Below are positions 36,400 through 44,745 of a stretch of 64,000 nucleotides of DNA, one piece after another; position 1 is the first letter of the stretch, and the number at the start of each line of letters is the position of its first letter. A program made the position numbers and the translations under genes. Under the pieces are notes generated by a model, which saw nothing but the letters and a program-made list of their open reading frames with translations, had not been told where the DNA came from and searched no databases. The stretch is from Paenibacillus pinisoli (GTDB lineage Bacteria > Bacillota > Bacilli > Paenibacillales > Paenibacillaceae), in assembly GCF_003605435.1 (NCBI RefSeq), contig NZ_QXQB01000001.1:620001-684000 (forward strand), in the 5' to 3' direction.

Positions 36400-36465
36400 G
36401 GAAGAAATTGTAGAAGTAGAAGTCCACGCCGCTTGCTCCGACCAATCCGCTGGAAGCCCCCTGAC

Positions 36466-36497
36466 CAAAAACAAAAGCCCGGATTTAGACTCCGGAC
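36466..36497 (-). terminator. Terminator after a degraded stretch
   Basis: GTCCGGA pairs with TCCGGGC, followed by TTTTGTTTTTGG on the minus strand. It follows the remains of a coding end at 36505. Confidence 0.65.
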
Positions 36498-36882
36498 CTT
36501 CGATTAATCAACGTATGCGATTATGCCATCTGGCGGCGGCTGGCCCCATTCGGAGATTGTTGCTTTGATCGCAGAACGGATCATATCGCTGCTGAGGTGG
36601 TGTGACTCGTTTCGGATGAGTGTGCATTACCAAGCCTGTAGCCCATCATCGCGAATCCCCCCATGTCACCCATACGGCGTCGGCGGCGGCAGTCCTCAAT
36701 AAAAGGTTGCGACCAGGCTGGCAGAACATCGGTGCCCCGACATGCTGACGCGAGTAATGCTAATGCCTATCAGCGAGCTGCCGGCAGCAGCGGTCACCTT
36801 TGTGCTTCAGCATCCATGGCCCGTATTGTAGAATGTCTAACATGATTTGGGCATAATGGCATCCTTCTGTTTTGAGTGGATT
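36498..36882 (-). other. GC-richer degraded stretch, end of a lost gene
   Basis: On the minus strand a readable end, DMIRSAIKATISEWGQPPPD then GIIAYVD and stop, lies just before the terminator at 36466. Upstream of it, frames are interrupted and no product is recognised. The GC content is higher than that of the cargo genes on both sides, so this is probably a remnant of an older gene cut by the cargo insertion. Confidence 0.35.
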
Positions 36883-37680
36883 TTAATTTGCTTCATCATT
36901 AATCTTTGTACTATTAAGCGGCTTAAATCTTCTCTCAGGGAATTTCCTTCTCCTGATCAAACCGAATATTAACAGCATCAAGCATGTTAAAACTCCGAAT
37001 AGCGAGATAATAAGTATAACTGCTGAAGTATTGGGGTTTGAGCGAATCTCATCAGGAAAAAAATACATTAGACCTAAATATATCGACATCATCATTATTG
37101 ATGAAGCTGCATAAAAATCACTTCCGATTTTCCTTTTACCTCTATTTAATAATGGATATGCTAATTTTCCGTAATCAGTAATCCCTTTCATATTTCCTTT
37201 TATTGTTCCAGTAACTCTCGGAAATAATTTATTATCATTATGAATAATTTCTATAATAGCTCCATCGCTTGGGTCGAGAAAGTCAAATGTAACCTCAACT
37301 TGGTTACTATTCTCATTAATAATTGCTCTAAATAAATTGACACTTCGAGATATTGAGATAATATTATAGTTCAATATCTTGGAGTCTTCCGAATACATAA
37401 TTATTATAGGATCTCGCTCTACTATATCATGACTATTAATTGTATTAGAGCCCGCATTCCAAAAAGCAACTTGAGTCTTTACCACACGATCAACTTTTGA
37501 ACCATTGAACATTATTTCAATATTTCCGTTACTATCTGAAACTTCTTCGATTACCCTCATTGAAGCCATTTGATAGGCTGGCCTTGGACGATTCAATGAC
37601 TTTCTATAAAAATACACAGAAAGTATTATGCCAATGACTCCAATTATTACACCTATATACCCCTCATTTAAAAACTCCAT
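36883..37680 (-). CDS. Membrane protein with large beta-rich domain
   Basis: 265 residues from the ATG at 37680 (GGTG four bases upstream, weak; the frame is open to 37731). N-terminal span (about 7-24), a basic stop KSLNRPRPAYQ, a beta-rich domain of about 150 residues (VKTQVAFWNAGSNTI, VEVTFDFLDPSDGAIIEII) and two C-terminal spans (about 190-207 and 220-243). This layout (RPxY after the first span, N-x-G-x-x-x-I, LDPxDG) recurs in membrane proteins of mobile regions with no known role. AT-rich, intact, placed right after the terminase. Confidence 0.55.
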   Translation of the reverse strand: MEFLNEGYIGVIIGVIGIILSVYFYRKSLNRPRPAYQMASMRVIEEVSDSNGNIEIMFNGSKVDRVVKTQVAFWNAGSNTINSHDIVERDPIIIMYSEDSKILNYNIISISRSVNLFRAIINENSNQVEVTFDFLDPSDGAIIEIIHNDNKLFPRVTGTIKGNMKGITDYGKLAYPLLNRGKRKIGSDFYAASSIMMMSIYLGLMYFFPDEIRSNPNTSAVILIISLFGVLTCLMLLIFGLIRRRKFPERRFKPLNSTKINDEAN

Positions 37681-37796
37681 ATCGCACCAGCAACCCCCTG
37701 ATTCAGTATAGTACAATATTCCCATATCCATTAATGTCTGTCTATAATAGATAATCTCGAATATTGTAAGAGTCGCCCCATTCGGAGTGGCATTGA

Positions 37797-37819
37797 GAGT
37801 GAGGCGGTCAACCTCATTT
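37797..37819. repeat. 23-bp near-repeat, copy 2 (copy 1 at 33128-33150)
   Basis: 21 of 23 bases match copy 1 in the same orientation. It ends six bases before the terminase stop codon. Confidence 0.5.
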
Positions 37820-37825
37820 TTCAGT

Positions 37826-39337
37826 TTATCTCCTTAAAGAAATACTACTTATAGAAGGAATCATTACATGTTCATCTGGCTCAATCTGATATTCTCCAAA
37901 CGTCAACACATATGCATCCGCCCGGTCAGGTGACTTGAGTCCACGTTTCTTCATATCGTCTTTACTTTCTAGCATGATTTTTCCCTTAGAAGTCATTCGC
38001 CATTTCCTTGTTGAAAGTTGGGATATTAATCTGTCGTCATCAGGTAATTCAAAATCCGGCGTTTGACCATTAATGAAAGCAGTCATGTTTCCTTCCAACG
38101 CCGTCCTAATAGTTCCCCACATTTCAGACCCAAGATTTCCATAATGCTCATCGAGAGTCTTACCATTATTGTTTATCGGGTCTATTTCCCATGACAAGCC
38201 TTCTTCAGCAACAATTTCATTTAACCGATCAGTTACGCCGCCACCGACACCAGTGTCGTCCACACGAATTATTACTCTTTCTATTTCTGGATGTGCTTTC
38301 AAAACATCTTTTGTTATACGAACAACCCATCCCGCTGTTACCATAGTATCTTCTTTGTGATGATGTTTTTCTCCAACAACTTTCTTACCGATACCGGCGT
38401 AAATAGATGTTTCATCATCACCGAATCGCGCAACGTCACAACCGACAGTAAGAACAGTTCCAGTTGGGATTGCTTTGACTTCTCTTGCCGCAAATTCAGC
38501 AGTTTCTAAAGTTATGAATGTCCCTGATTCGCCGCGAGGAAACTGTCCTTGAACCCGAACACGCCAAACATCGCTACCTTCACCATACTTCTGCTTAAGC
38601 ATTTCAATGTTTTCTTTACTTGTCCTGGGACTATCAAGGCACGATATCTGATGTGTCTTATAGATATTGCGATCTCTATTATGAGAATCAAAAAAGAACC
38701 CACTAGTTTTAGTAGGGTTCCCGCACATAAATAACTTATTATAATCACCTGATAATGTATCAAATATAGCGGCCATAATCCTATCATCAACACCTGAAGC
38801 TTCATCTACTATGAAGAGCATGTAGTCTTCATGAAATCCTTGCATATTCTCCGGCTTGGTAGCAGTCCTGGCAGTCGCAAACCAGCGCTCTTCATAATTA
38901 CGCATGGCTAAACTGGTATCCAAAATACTAGCATAAAGACTTTTTCTTTCATTAGGAATATCTGATTCATTGATAATTTTTAATGTATGCCGAATCGCTT
39001 TATGGTACCGATCAACAGTACTTTTATTACCCCGGTAGAAATTGGTAGGGTAATAATATTTTCGAGTCTGTATACACTCATTTTCAAGAACGAAATTAGA
39101 AGATATTGCAACGAGACCAATTCTCTCCTCATCTACATCCTGAATTATTGCATTTCGATAGTCGTTAGTTGAATTCAACATTTTAAATACAATACTCTCT
39201 ACTCTTTGTATGTTCATTAGCTGCTTTTGACCTTCTAGTTCATCAGCCATTCTTTTAGTTTCATCTCTGGTCAATGCTAGTTCTTCTGTTTGTAGTCTTA
39301 TTGACTTCTTTTGAAGTTCCAAATCCCTTCGCTGCAT
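37826..39337 (-). CDS. Chimeric ORF: AbiC-type N-terminus fused to terminase large subunit
   Basis: 503 residues open. Residues 1-150 carry the coiled coil and helical core of a putative abortive-infection protein (ELQKKSIRLQTEELALTRDE, then YHKAIRHTLKIINES). From residue about 152 the sequence is phage terminase: WFATARTATKPENMQGFH, Walker B FIVDEASGVDD (175-185), CGNPTKTSGFF (205-215), nuclease-like GCDVARFGDDETS and DDTGVGGGVTDRL, ending DRADAYVLTFGEY. The terminase Walker A half is missing. The join is in frame near 38887. It is probably a recombination product without terminase function. No RBS fits the ATG at 39337. Confidence 0.75.
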   Translation of the reverse strand: MQRRDLELQKKSIRLQTEELALTRDETKRMADELEGQKQLMNIQRVESIVFKMLNSTNDYRNAIIQDVDEERIGLVAISSNFVLENECIQTRKYYYPTNFYRGNKSTVDRYHKAIRHTLKIINESDIPNERKSLYASILDTSLAMRNYEERWFATARTATKPENMQGFHEDYMLFIVDEASGVDDRIMAAIFDTLSGDYNKLFMCGNPTKTSGFFFDSHNRDRNIYKTHQISCLDSPRTSKENIEMLKQKYGEGSDVWRVRVQGQFPRGESGTFITLETAEFAAREVKAIPTGTVLTVGCDVARFGDDETSIYAGIGKKVVGEKHHHKEDTMVTAGWVVRITKDVLKAHPEIERVIIRVDDTGVGGGVTDRLNEIVAEEGLSWEIDPINNNGKTLDEHYGNLGSEMWGTIRTALEGNMTAFINGQTPDFELPDDDRLISQLSTRKWRMTSKGKIMLESKDDMKKRGLKSPDRADAYVLTFGEYQIEPDEHVMIPSISSISLRR

Positions 39338-39525
39338 TATGATGGTGTAAATGATCCCAGCAAAAGCTAGTCCAGAGAATAATGAATTTACAGCTCAGAA
39401 CATATCACCAAAAGTCCCTCTACCATCTTCAGCATTTGTGTCAAAATACCACTGAATTGCTATCCAAGAGGCCCCCCACAAAGCCAGCACTATTATTGCC
39501 AATCAAATTAATGGTACGATCTCAT
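38888..39525 (-). pseudogene. AbiC-type abortive infection protein, 5' remnant
   Basis: The original start is probably the ATG at 39525, six bases after GGAGG. After one indel the frame reads VPLI-LAIIVLALWGASWIA, then DGRGTFGDMF, a TGA at 39396-39398, AVNSLFSGLAFAGIIYTII, then MQRRDLELQ into the chimera. The block GTFGDMF-xVNSLFSGLAFAGIIYTI followed by an LQ-rich coiled coil is characteristic of the membrane-anchored putAbiC family. Two TGA codons replace expected Trp and Gly. The 3' half of the gene is replaced by terminase sequence. Confidence 0.65.
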
Positions 39526-39545
39526 AAATGTCCTCCAATATTATA

Positions 39546-39579
39546 AATAAGACGAACCTTCGATTAGGTTCGTCTTATT
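39546..39579. repeat. 13-bp perfect inverted repeat
   Basis: AATAAGACGAACC and GGTTCGTCTTATT with an eight-base loop. No T-run on either side. It lies just outside the AbiC remnant, at the right edge of the phage-derived block. Confidence 0.5.
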
Positions 39580-39594
39580 AATAGCTGGGACATG

Positions 39595-39625
39595 GAGAGG
39601 CCATTTGGCCTCTCTTTTCTTTTTG
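39595..39625 (+). terminator. Strong plus-strand terminator at the right phage edge
   Basis: GAGAGGCC-ATTT-GGCCTCTC followed by TTTTCTTTTT. No plus-strand gene precedes it now, so it may belong to a lost gene. Confidence 0.6.
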
Positions 39626-39734
39626 ACTAGGTTAAATTCTAATGTTGATTTGTGACCATAAGAAAACCGCCTTTGTGAACAGACGGTTAATTGAGCTATC
39701 GTCTTCCGTTTGCGTAACACCTTAAGTGACAAAG

Positions 39735-39900
39735 TCATCTCATCGTTTGGTAAACGAGACCTATGGCTCCAGAATCAATGGTTTTGATTCAATTAGCTTA
39801 AGATTGATCTTCCCCTTGAGACCTTGGAATAACGGCAATCCCTTACCGATCAGGACGGGAGAAACCGTAATTTATACTCATCAATTAAATCAAGCGGCAG
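39735..39900 (-). pseudogene. RibD/dihydrofolate reductase-like C-terminal fragment
   Basis: Joined frames read LDLIDEYK, then ITVSPVLIGKGLPLFQGLKG and KINLKLIESKPL, then SGAIGLVYQTMR and stop at 39735. This is the C-terminus of a YyaP-type dihydrofolate reductase/RibD_C protein. Two frameshifts separate the parts and the N-terminal two thirds are absent. It is probably a host gene cut by the phage-derived block or by a deletion. Confidence 0.6.
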
Positions 39901-40053
39901 TTCTCCTTTGTTTTTATGGGGTATCTACATTATACATTTGCCAAGCGGTCCATCCATTTTTTTCAAGCGGCTGTGGTAGCTGTAAATATCAACATTAAGG
40001 TTTAACAAAGCCTTCTTTTTCATGCTGGTCATACGTGCAGCTAGACATACAAC

Positions 40054-40095
40054 AAGCCCTTTCGTCTCCATTGAGGAGTACGGAAGGGCTTTTAT
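40054..40095 (+). terminator. Hairpin with T-run in the gap before the catabolic operon
   Basis: AAGCCCTT (40054-40061) pairs with AAGGGCTT (40084-40091), with inner CTCC/GGAG, followed by TTTAT. A second hairpin (CAAGG/CCTTG, 40165-40195) lies nearer the end of the operon. The 39901-40224 gap holds no gene that I can support. Confidence 0.5.
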
Positions 40096-40224
40096 GTGTA
40101 GGATCATGGGTTCTGATGGAGCCTAAGCAGCCCCTTCTATTCTGCTCGGTATTCAGGCATGACAACAAGGAGAAAGGCTGTGCCCTTCCCCTTGCTGTTC
40201 GCTCCATTCAGACCTTACCATGCC

Positions 40225-41202
40225 TTATACAGTTGCGCGTACGCCTTGATTCAGCGACCTTGTGATCGCTTCCAGCACACGTCCGATCACAATGCCCTGG
40301 CTTAAATTCCAAGCCTCGCTCTCCTCCTTGCCCGCTTCAATATCCTGAAGCCACTGCTCCAGCATGGTAAGCGGGCGCTCGTGCTCCTGAAGGAGCGGCA
40401 GATCCGTCCAATCCTCGTCTGCAGCTCCTTTGATCCGGGCCGATCCCGCATAGCCGCCGCCAGTGAACATGCCTTCCGTGCCGAACAGCTCCAGCGTGAA
40501 CGGAGATACCGGGGATACATACCCCATCTCTACGGTTACAAGCAGTCCATCCCCGAATTCCAGCACGCAGACGGCCGTCTCTGGCGTACGCGAAGCGGAA
40601 GCTCCGGCAGAGAGCGCCGTTACTGCTTGCGGCTGTCCCAGCAAGAGACAAGCCATGTAGATGCCGTGCAAGCCTATATCCGTTAGCAGGCCACTTGGAT
40701 CTTCGACGAAATGAGGCGGCAGCATGCCCTTCAGCAGCCCGCCATGGGCATTGCGGATACGCACGCCTGTCAGGCGGCCCAGGCGGCCCGAATCGAGCGT
40801 ATGCTTCGCCGCCAGGCAGACCGGCTTCTGCGCAAGCGGCAGATCAAGCGCAAAGGGCACCTCACCTGCGCGGACCGCAGCCGCTACACGCTCCGCGTCC
40901 GTGCCGGTCACCGCAATCAGCTTGTCGGCCAGCACCGCTTTCCCAGCCGCGACCGCATCCGCAATCAAGGCGGCAGCGCGATCGGGCGCAGCCGTCACGA
41001 TAACGCCGGCAATCGCGGGATCGGCAAGCAGCTCCTCATGCGACTTCACCGTCAGGCTCAGCCCCTGCGCAGCGGCAGCAGCCAGCGCCTCATTATCATC
41101 GCTTATCGATACCAGCTTCGCTTCGCCGTTCTTCGCCAGCATCGCCGCATATTCCTTGACATGAAATCCGTTCCAACTGCCTAACACGCCTAATTGTATC
41201 AT
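40225..41202 (-). CDS. Gfo/Idh/MocA-family oxidoreductase
   Basis: 325 residues from the ATG at 41202 with AAGGAG eight bases upstream. Nucleotide-binding start IQLGVLGSWNGFHVKEY (a variant of GxGxxG), VIVTAAPDR, ADKLIAVTGTDAERVAAAV in place of the usual EKP segment, then the C-terminal domain with LLTDIGLHGIYMACLLLGQP (D and H of the active site). Likely oxidises or reduces a sugar or inositol-like intermediate with NAD(P). Last gene of the eight-gene operon. The usual EKP Lys is at ADK here. Confidence 0.85.
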   Translation of the reverse strand: MIQLGVLGSWNGFHVKEYAAMLAKNGEAKLVSISDDNEALAAAAAQGLSLTVKSHEELLADPAIAGVIVTAAPDRAAALIADAVAAGKAVLADKLIAVTGTDAERVAAAVRAGEVPFALDLPLAQKPVCLAAKHTLDSGRLGRLTGVRIRNAHGGLLKGMLPPHFVEDPSGLLTDIGLHGIYMACLLLGQPQAVTALSAGASASRTPETAVCVLEFGDGLLVTVEMGYVSPVSPFTLELFGTEGMFTGGGYAGSARIKGAADEDWTDLPLLQEHERPLTMLEQWLQDIEAGKEESEAWNLSQGIVIGRVLEAITRSLNQGVRATV

Positions 41203-41222
41203 CTCATCCACTCCTTCTCTCA

Positions 41223-42137
41223 TCATAAGCTCACTAGTATTACAGCAGCCACTCCGATGGCTGCGCCCGTCCAGCCGGCAGCTGTCAGCCGTTCTCCGTA
41301 TACCGCTCTGGAGGCGAACAGAAGGCCTACAATCACGCTGCCGTTAACGGTAGGGAAAAGGTATGCTCCCGCAACCTGCGGCGTCAGCCATACGACCAGT
41401 CCGTTGCCGATGCCTGTCGCTGCCGCCAAAGCCGCGATAATCATCCACGGGAACCCGCTGCGCAGCGCAAGTCTGGCGGTCCCTTGGGTCGCCCCGGCTC
41501 CTGCATGCCCCGACTTTAGCTTGCGCGCCGATAGAACAAGCGCTGCCACCATTGCCACAGCAGCTGCCGACAGAAATCCGATGCCCAGAAAAGCTGCCGT
41601 CTCGCCGCCTACTGCAATCTGCTGAAGCTTCCCAAAAACGGACAGGAGCCCGTTCATGACGAATGCGCCGAGCGCATAGCCGTACCAGCTCTTCCCGGGA
41701 CGAGTCGACTCCCCTTTCCTACTGGCGTCCACAACCAAAATGAAATAGAAGGACAAGAGGAACAGAACAATGCCGACCGATTGTGGGGGGCTAAGCCGCT
41801 CGCCCCAGAGCACGCTGCTGGCCGCTACCGGAATGAGCATGCTCGCCGAGAAGCAGAACGAAGAATAGGACAGCGGCCCGGATGACAAAGCCTTCGCATA
41901 CAAGATCATCGTGAGGGCGAAGTCAATGCCGTACAGCAGCCCGATCAGAGCCGAAGCCGGACTGATTCGCAGTCCGCCCTGCGATGCCGCCCATGCAATC
42001 AGGCAGCCAGCCGCAACCAGAAGCATGTAGGCGGCATGAACCGTGAATGTATCCTGTCCTCTGCCGCCCAGCCTCTTAAGCAAAAGCGATTGAAGCACGA
42101 ACAAGGAAGCTGCCGCAAAAGGCATAATTAAGACCAC
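41223..42137 (-). CDS. EamA/DMT-type membrane transporter
   Basis: 304 residues starting at a GTG (42137) with GAAGGAG nine bases upstream; a TTG at 42155 would overlap the RBS. About ten hydrophobic spans in two similar halves, with LYGIDFALTMILYAKALSSGPLS in the first half (segments ALTMILYAKAL) and GAYLFPTVNGSVIVGLLF in the second, fit the drug/metabolite transporter superfamily. Within a sugar catabolic operon it may export or import a pathway intermediate. Direction and substrate unknown. Confidence 0.8.
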   Translation of the reverse strand: MVLIMPFAAASLFVLQSLLLKRLGGRGQDTFTVHAAYMLLVAAGCLIAWAASQGGLRISPASALIGLLYGIDFALTMILYAKALSSGPLSYSSFCFSASMLIPVAASSVLWGERLSPPQSVGIVLFLLSFYFILVVDASRKGESTRPGKSWYGYALGAFVMNGLLSVFGKLQQIAVGGETAAFLGIGFLSAAAVAMVAALVLSARKLKSGHAGAGATQGTARLALRSGFPWMIIAALAAATGIGNGLVVWLTPQVAGAYLFPTVNGSVIVGLLFASRAVYGERLTAAGWTGAAIGVAAVILVSL

Positions 42138-42168
42138 AGAAACTATCTCCTTCAACTAAACATGAGTG

Positions 42169-43644
42169 CTAATCAATAATCGGAAAAGCTGGCGGAAAAA
42201 GCACATCGCCGGACCTGAGCTCCTGATCGGTCGCGGTATAGCAGGCTTTATATTTGTCGAAGCACAGTTGGCCTTTCTCCCGCAGCTCCTCTGTATCCAG
42301 GTCCGGCAGCACGAAGTTTCTCATAACCGTACGCCCGTTAATGACAACATCCCGGACATTCGCTCCGGTCGTATTCATAATGAGTGTGCGGATCGGATCT
42401 TCAATCGGCGTCACGCGCAGCGAATCCAGCGCGACCACGATAATGTCGGCTTTGGCGCCTGGTGCCAGCTTGCCCAGATCGTCGCGCCCAAGCGCCTTCG
42501 CGCCGTTCGTCGTCGCCGCGCGGAACAGATCCGCTTCCGTGGTCTTGCGCGCTGCGGCTTCAATCGGGCCTCCATATGGATTGAACAGCTCGCCGCGTTC
42601 AATAATCCGCGTCAGATTCCAAGCAAAATTAAGGTTCTGGATCATATCGGCCGGATGCGTATCGGTACCCATCGTCATATTGACGCCGGCTGACAGGTAA
42701 TGGCTGAACGAATACAGCGCCTGGCCGCCGTGGGATTCCGCAATCGGTGTATGAACGACGGAAGCAGCGGAATTCACCAGCAATGCCAGCTCATCCGTCT
42801 TCGGCTTGCCGCTGCTCAGCATCGGCCCGGTAAGTATGGCATGAGGAATAAGCGTTCTGGCGCCCAGAAATTCCAGATGAGCCAAATATTCAATCGGCGA
42901 CAGACCATACTTCTCCATCAGATACGCCGCCTCTTGTGGCGATTCCGCGCAGTGCAGGCGAATCGGCGCTCCCGTGCTGTCGCTGAACGCCTTCGTCTCC
43001 TTCACTACGTCCACTGTCAAATTCAGAAGCTGGCATGGCGATAGGAATGCTCGGATTAGTCCGCCGAACGAGCCGTCGAAATTCTCTACATACCGGAAAG
43101 CATCCTGTACGCTTGCCGGCCCTCTAACAGTATCGACCGGGGCATGCGGCGAAGGCGACATCCGGTAGCTTGGTCCGAGATACATCCGCATGCCAAGCTC
43201 TGCAGCAATCTCCGCTCCGTCAGCCATCTCCTCATACGTCTCCGCCCAGGCACGGAATCCGTCTCCGGCAATCGGCATGCCCGTTGTTATGCCGTTCATT
43301 ATAAGCTGGGCATAAGACAGGCGATGCTTGGTGCGCAGCTCCTCCCGGCTGAACAGATCCTTCTTGCGGAAGGTGTCCAAATTGCGACGGTACCGGTCTC
43401 CCGGCGTCCTAGGCACCGCTACATCAAGGATGCCATGGTCGATATCCACAAGCGCATCGAGATCGATGAAGCCGGGGCTAATAATCGCCAGCCCCATGTC
43501 CAGCTCCTCATCGACAGCTCCTGGATATTGCTTGCCAACATACAGGATCGTGTCGCCTTCGTATACCACTTCGCCATTCCGGTATATGACATGGTCGTTG
43601 CCTTCATAGCCGATGACGTAAGCGCCCTTTAGCTTCTTCTTCAT
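42169..43644 (-). CDS. Amidohydrolase-superfamily protein (cytosine deaminase/TRZ-ATZ-like) with altered metal motif
   Basis: 491 residues. Composite beta domain around a TIM barrel: GLAIISPGFIDLDALVDIDHG at the first strand, APIRLHCAESPQEA, LIPHAILTGP, TMGTDTHPADM, and C-terminal KLAPGAKADIIVV. In most relatives the first strand carries HxH; here it reads DLDAL, while the later His and Asp residues are kept. It may thus use one metal differently or be inactive. The ATG overlaps the TIM-barrel gene stop by 4 bp. A hydrolytic deamination or amide cleavage role is inferred. Confidence 0.8.
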   Translation of the reverse strand: MKKKLKGAYVIGYEGNDHVIYRNGEVVYEGDTILYVGKQYPGAVDEELDMGLAIISPGFIDLDALVDIDHGILDVAVPRTPGDRYRRNLDTFRKKDLFSREELRTKHRLSYAQLIMNGITTGMPIAGDGFRAWAETYEEMADGAEIAAELGMRMYLGPSYRMSPSPHAPVDTVRGPASVQDAFRYVENFDGSFGGLIRAFLSPCQLLNLTVDVVKETKAFSDSTGAPIRLHCAESPQEAAYLMEKYGLSPIEYLAHLEFLGARTLIPHAILTGPMLSSGKPKTDELALLVNSAASVVHTPIAESHGGQALYSFSHYLSAGVNMTMGTDTHPADMIQNLNFAWNLTRIIERGELFNPYGGPIEAAARKTTEADLFRAATTNGAKALGRDDLGKLAPGAKADIIVVALDSLRVTPIEDPIRTLIMNTTGANVRDVVINGRTVMRNFVLPDLDTEELREKGQLCFDKYKACYTATDQELRSGDVLFPPAFPIID

Positions 43645-44678
43645 GGCCGCAGCCCCATTTCCCGAAGGATGCCGCTCAGATGGGACGTCGCCTGCTGCAG
43701 CCGCTGGTCGCGCTGCTCCGCATAGACCGGCACCTCATAGATGGCAGGATCAGGCAGATTGCCGGATTGAATGCGCTGCTGGCAGCGCCATGCATGTCTC
43801 ACAAGCTCCGCCGTCTCCTCTACCGTCAGATCGGGATGGCTGTTGCGCCACTCTGCTACATACAGATCCAGATGCATGAGGCCCTTATGGTCTTCGATCT
43901 GAATATGCAGATCCGGCTGATGCGCCGAGATGATGGAGAAGATCTCGCGGAAGTCAACGAAGCCCTCGCCCGCCGGCTTCACTTGCCGTACCAGTCCCGT
44001 ATCCGAGAAGTACAGAATACAGTCCTTGGCATGCATTTGATGCACATATGGAGCGGTTCTGCGCGCTACGCTTACGGGATCTTCCGCCCGCGATACGACA
44101 TTCGCGGTATCGAATGCCACGCCCAGCACATCCTCGCCCACTTCTTCAATCAAGCGCAATATTTCAAACGACGTTATTTCCTCATGCGTCTCCAGGTTAA
44201 TCCGCGTTCCGGTATCCCGCAGAGCAGGCGCGAGCGATTTCAAAAAACGTGCGGTCGCCTGCAGCTGCTCTGTCCAAGTGACATCGGTGCGGAACCGGTC
44301 GTACACATGGTAGCCCTTATGCTCGCCCTTCCAGCCGGCTGTCACTCCGATCAGCTCCTTGGCGCCCATGAACGCCGCCGCTTCCAGCATCTTCTCGACA
44401 GCGCGCTTGTAATCGCCGCCGCCAATCGTCCAGGCCTCCGGCGTTTCATTCGTATTGAACGGATTGACGCGCCCGATGCCAAAGTCGATATACAGGCCCA
44501 GCTCTCTTGCGCAGTCGGCCGCAGCCTGGAGCTCGGCACGATCCAGAGTTGGAGATACGGAGAGCGGCAGCTTATAATAAACGCCGTCAAATCCCTCGCG
44601 CTTCGCCTTCTGGAGCGCCTCCTCAACCGGAAGCTCCTCTTGCAAAAAACCATGATGCATATCAATGCCTAATTTCAT
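43641..44678 (-). CDS. Sugar phosphate isomerase/epimerase (AP endonuclease 2-like TIM barrel)
   Basis: 345 residues. Barrel motifs: MKLGIDMHHGFL, GLYIDFGIGRVNPFN, INLETHEEITSFE, LGVAFDTANVVSRAEDPV, YVHQMHAKDC and LHIQIEDHKG, with the metal-binding Glu/Asp/His residues of the xylose-isomerase-like fold. The family isomerises or epimerises keto/aldo sugars and inositols. AGGTG lies seven bases before the ATG. Coupled by a 4-bp overlap to the amidohydrolase gene. Confidence 0.85.
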   Translation of the reverse strand: MKLGIDMHHGFLQEELPVEEALQKAKREGFDGVYYKLPLSVSPTLDRAELQAAADCARELGLYIDFGIGRVNPFNTNETPEAWTIGGGDYKRAVEKMLEAAAFMGAKELIGVTAGWKGEHKGYHVYDRFRTDVTWTEQLQATARFLKSLAPALRDTGTRINLETHEEITSFEILRLIEEVGEDVLGVAFDTANVVSRAEDPVSVARRTAPYVHQMHAKDCILYFSDTGLVRQVKPAGEGFVDFREIFSIISAHQPDLHIQIEDHKGLMHLDLYVAEWRNSHPDLTVEETAELVRHAWRCQQRIQSGNLPDPAIYEVPVYAEQRDQRLQQATSHLSGILREMGLRP

Positions 44679-44745
44679 GTACGTTCACCTGCCCCAATCC
44701 TATTAATATCTAAAACTGACAATCTGTGTTTTGACATGTCCGAGT

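Larger units (their letters stand above)
27490..39900. mobile_element. Decayed prophage head module with AT-rich cargo
   Basis: All readable genes are on the minus strand: terminase (chimeric), cargo genes, portal, protease/scaffold, head decoration, capsid fragment, then a small HTH protein. There is no integrase, repressor, replication, tail or lysis gene, and no convincing attachment-site repeat was found, so the exact ends are uncertain. The structural genes have many single-base frameshifts while host genes on both sides are intact. The block is more AT-rich than its surroundings. Left edge: just after the rpsD terminator. Right edge: about 39.5-39.9 kb, where a broken reductase fragment lies. 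Confidence 0.8.

Noticed and set aside
27470-40220. Prophage attachment sites
   Set aside because: I looked for matching direct repeats at the two ends of the phage-derived block and found none that were convincing; no integrase is present.
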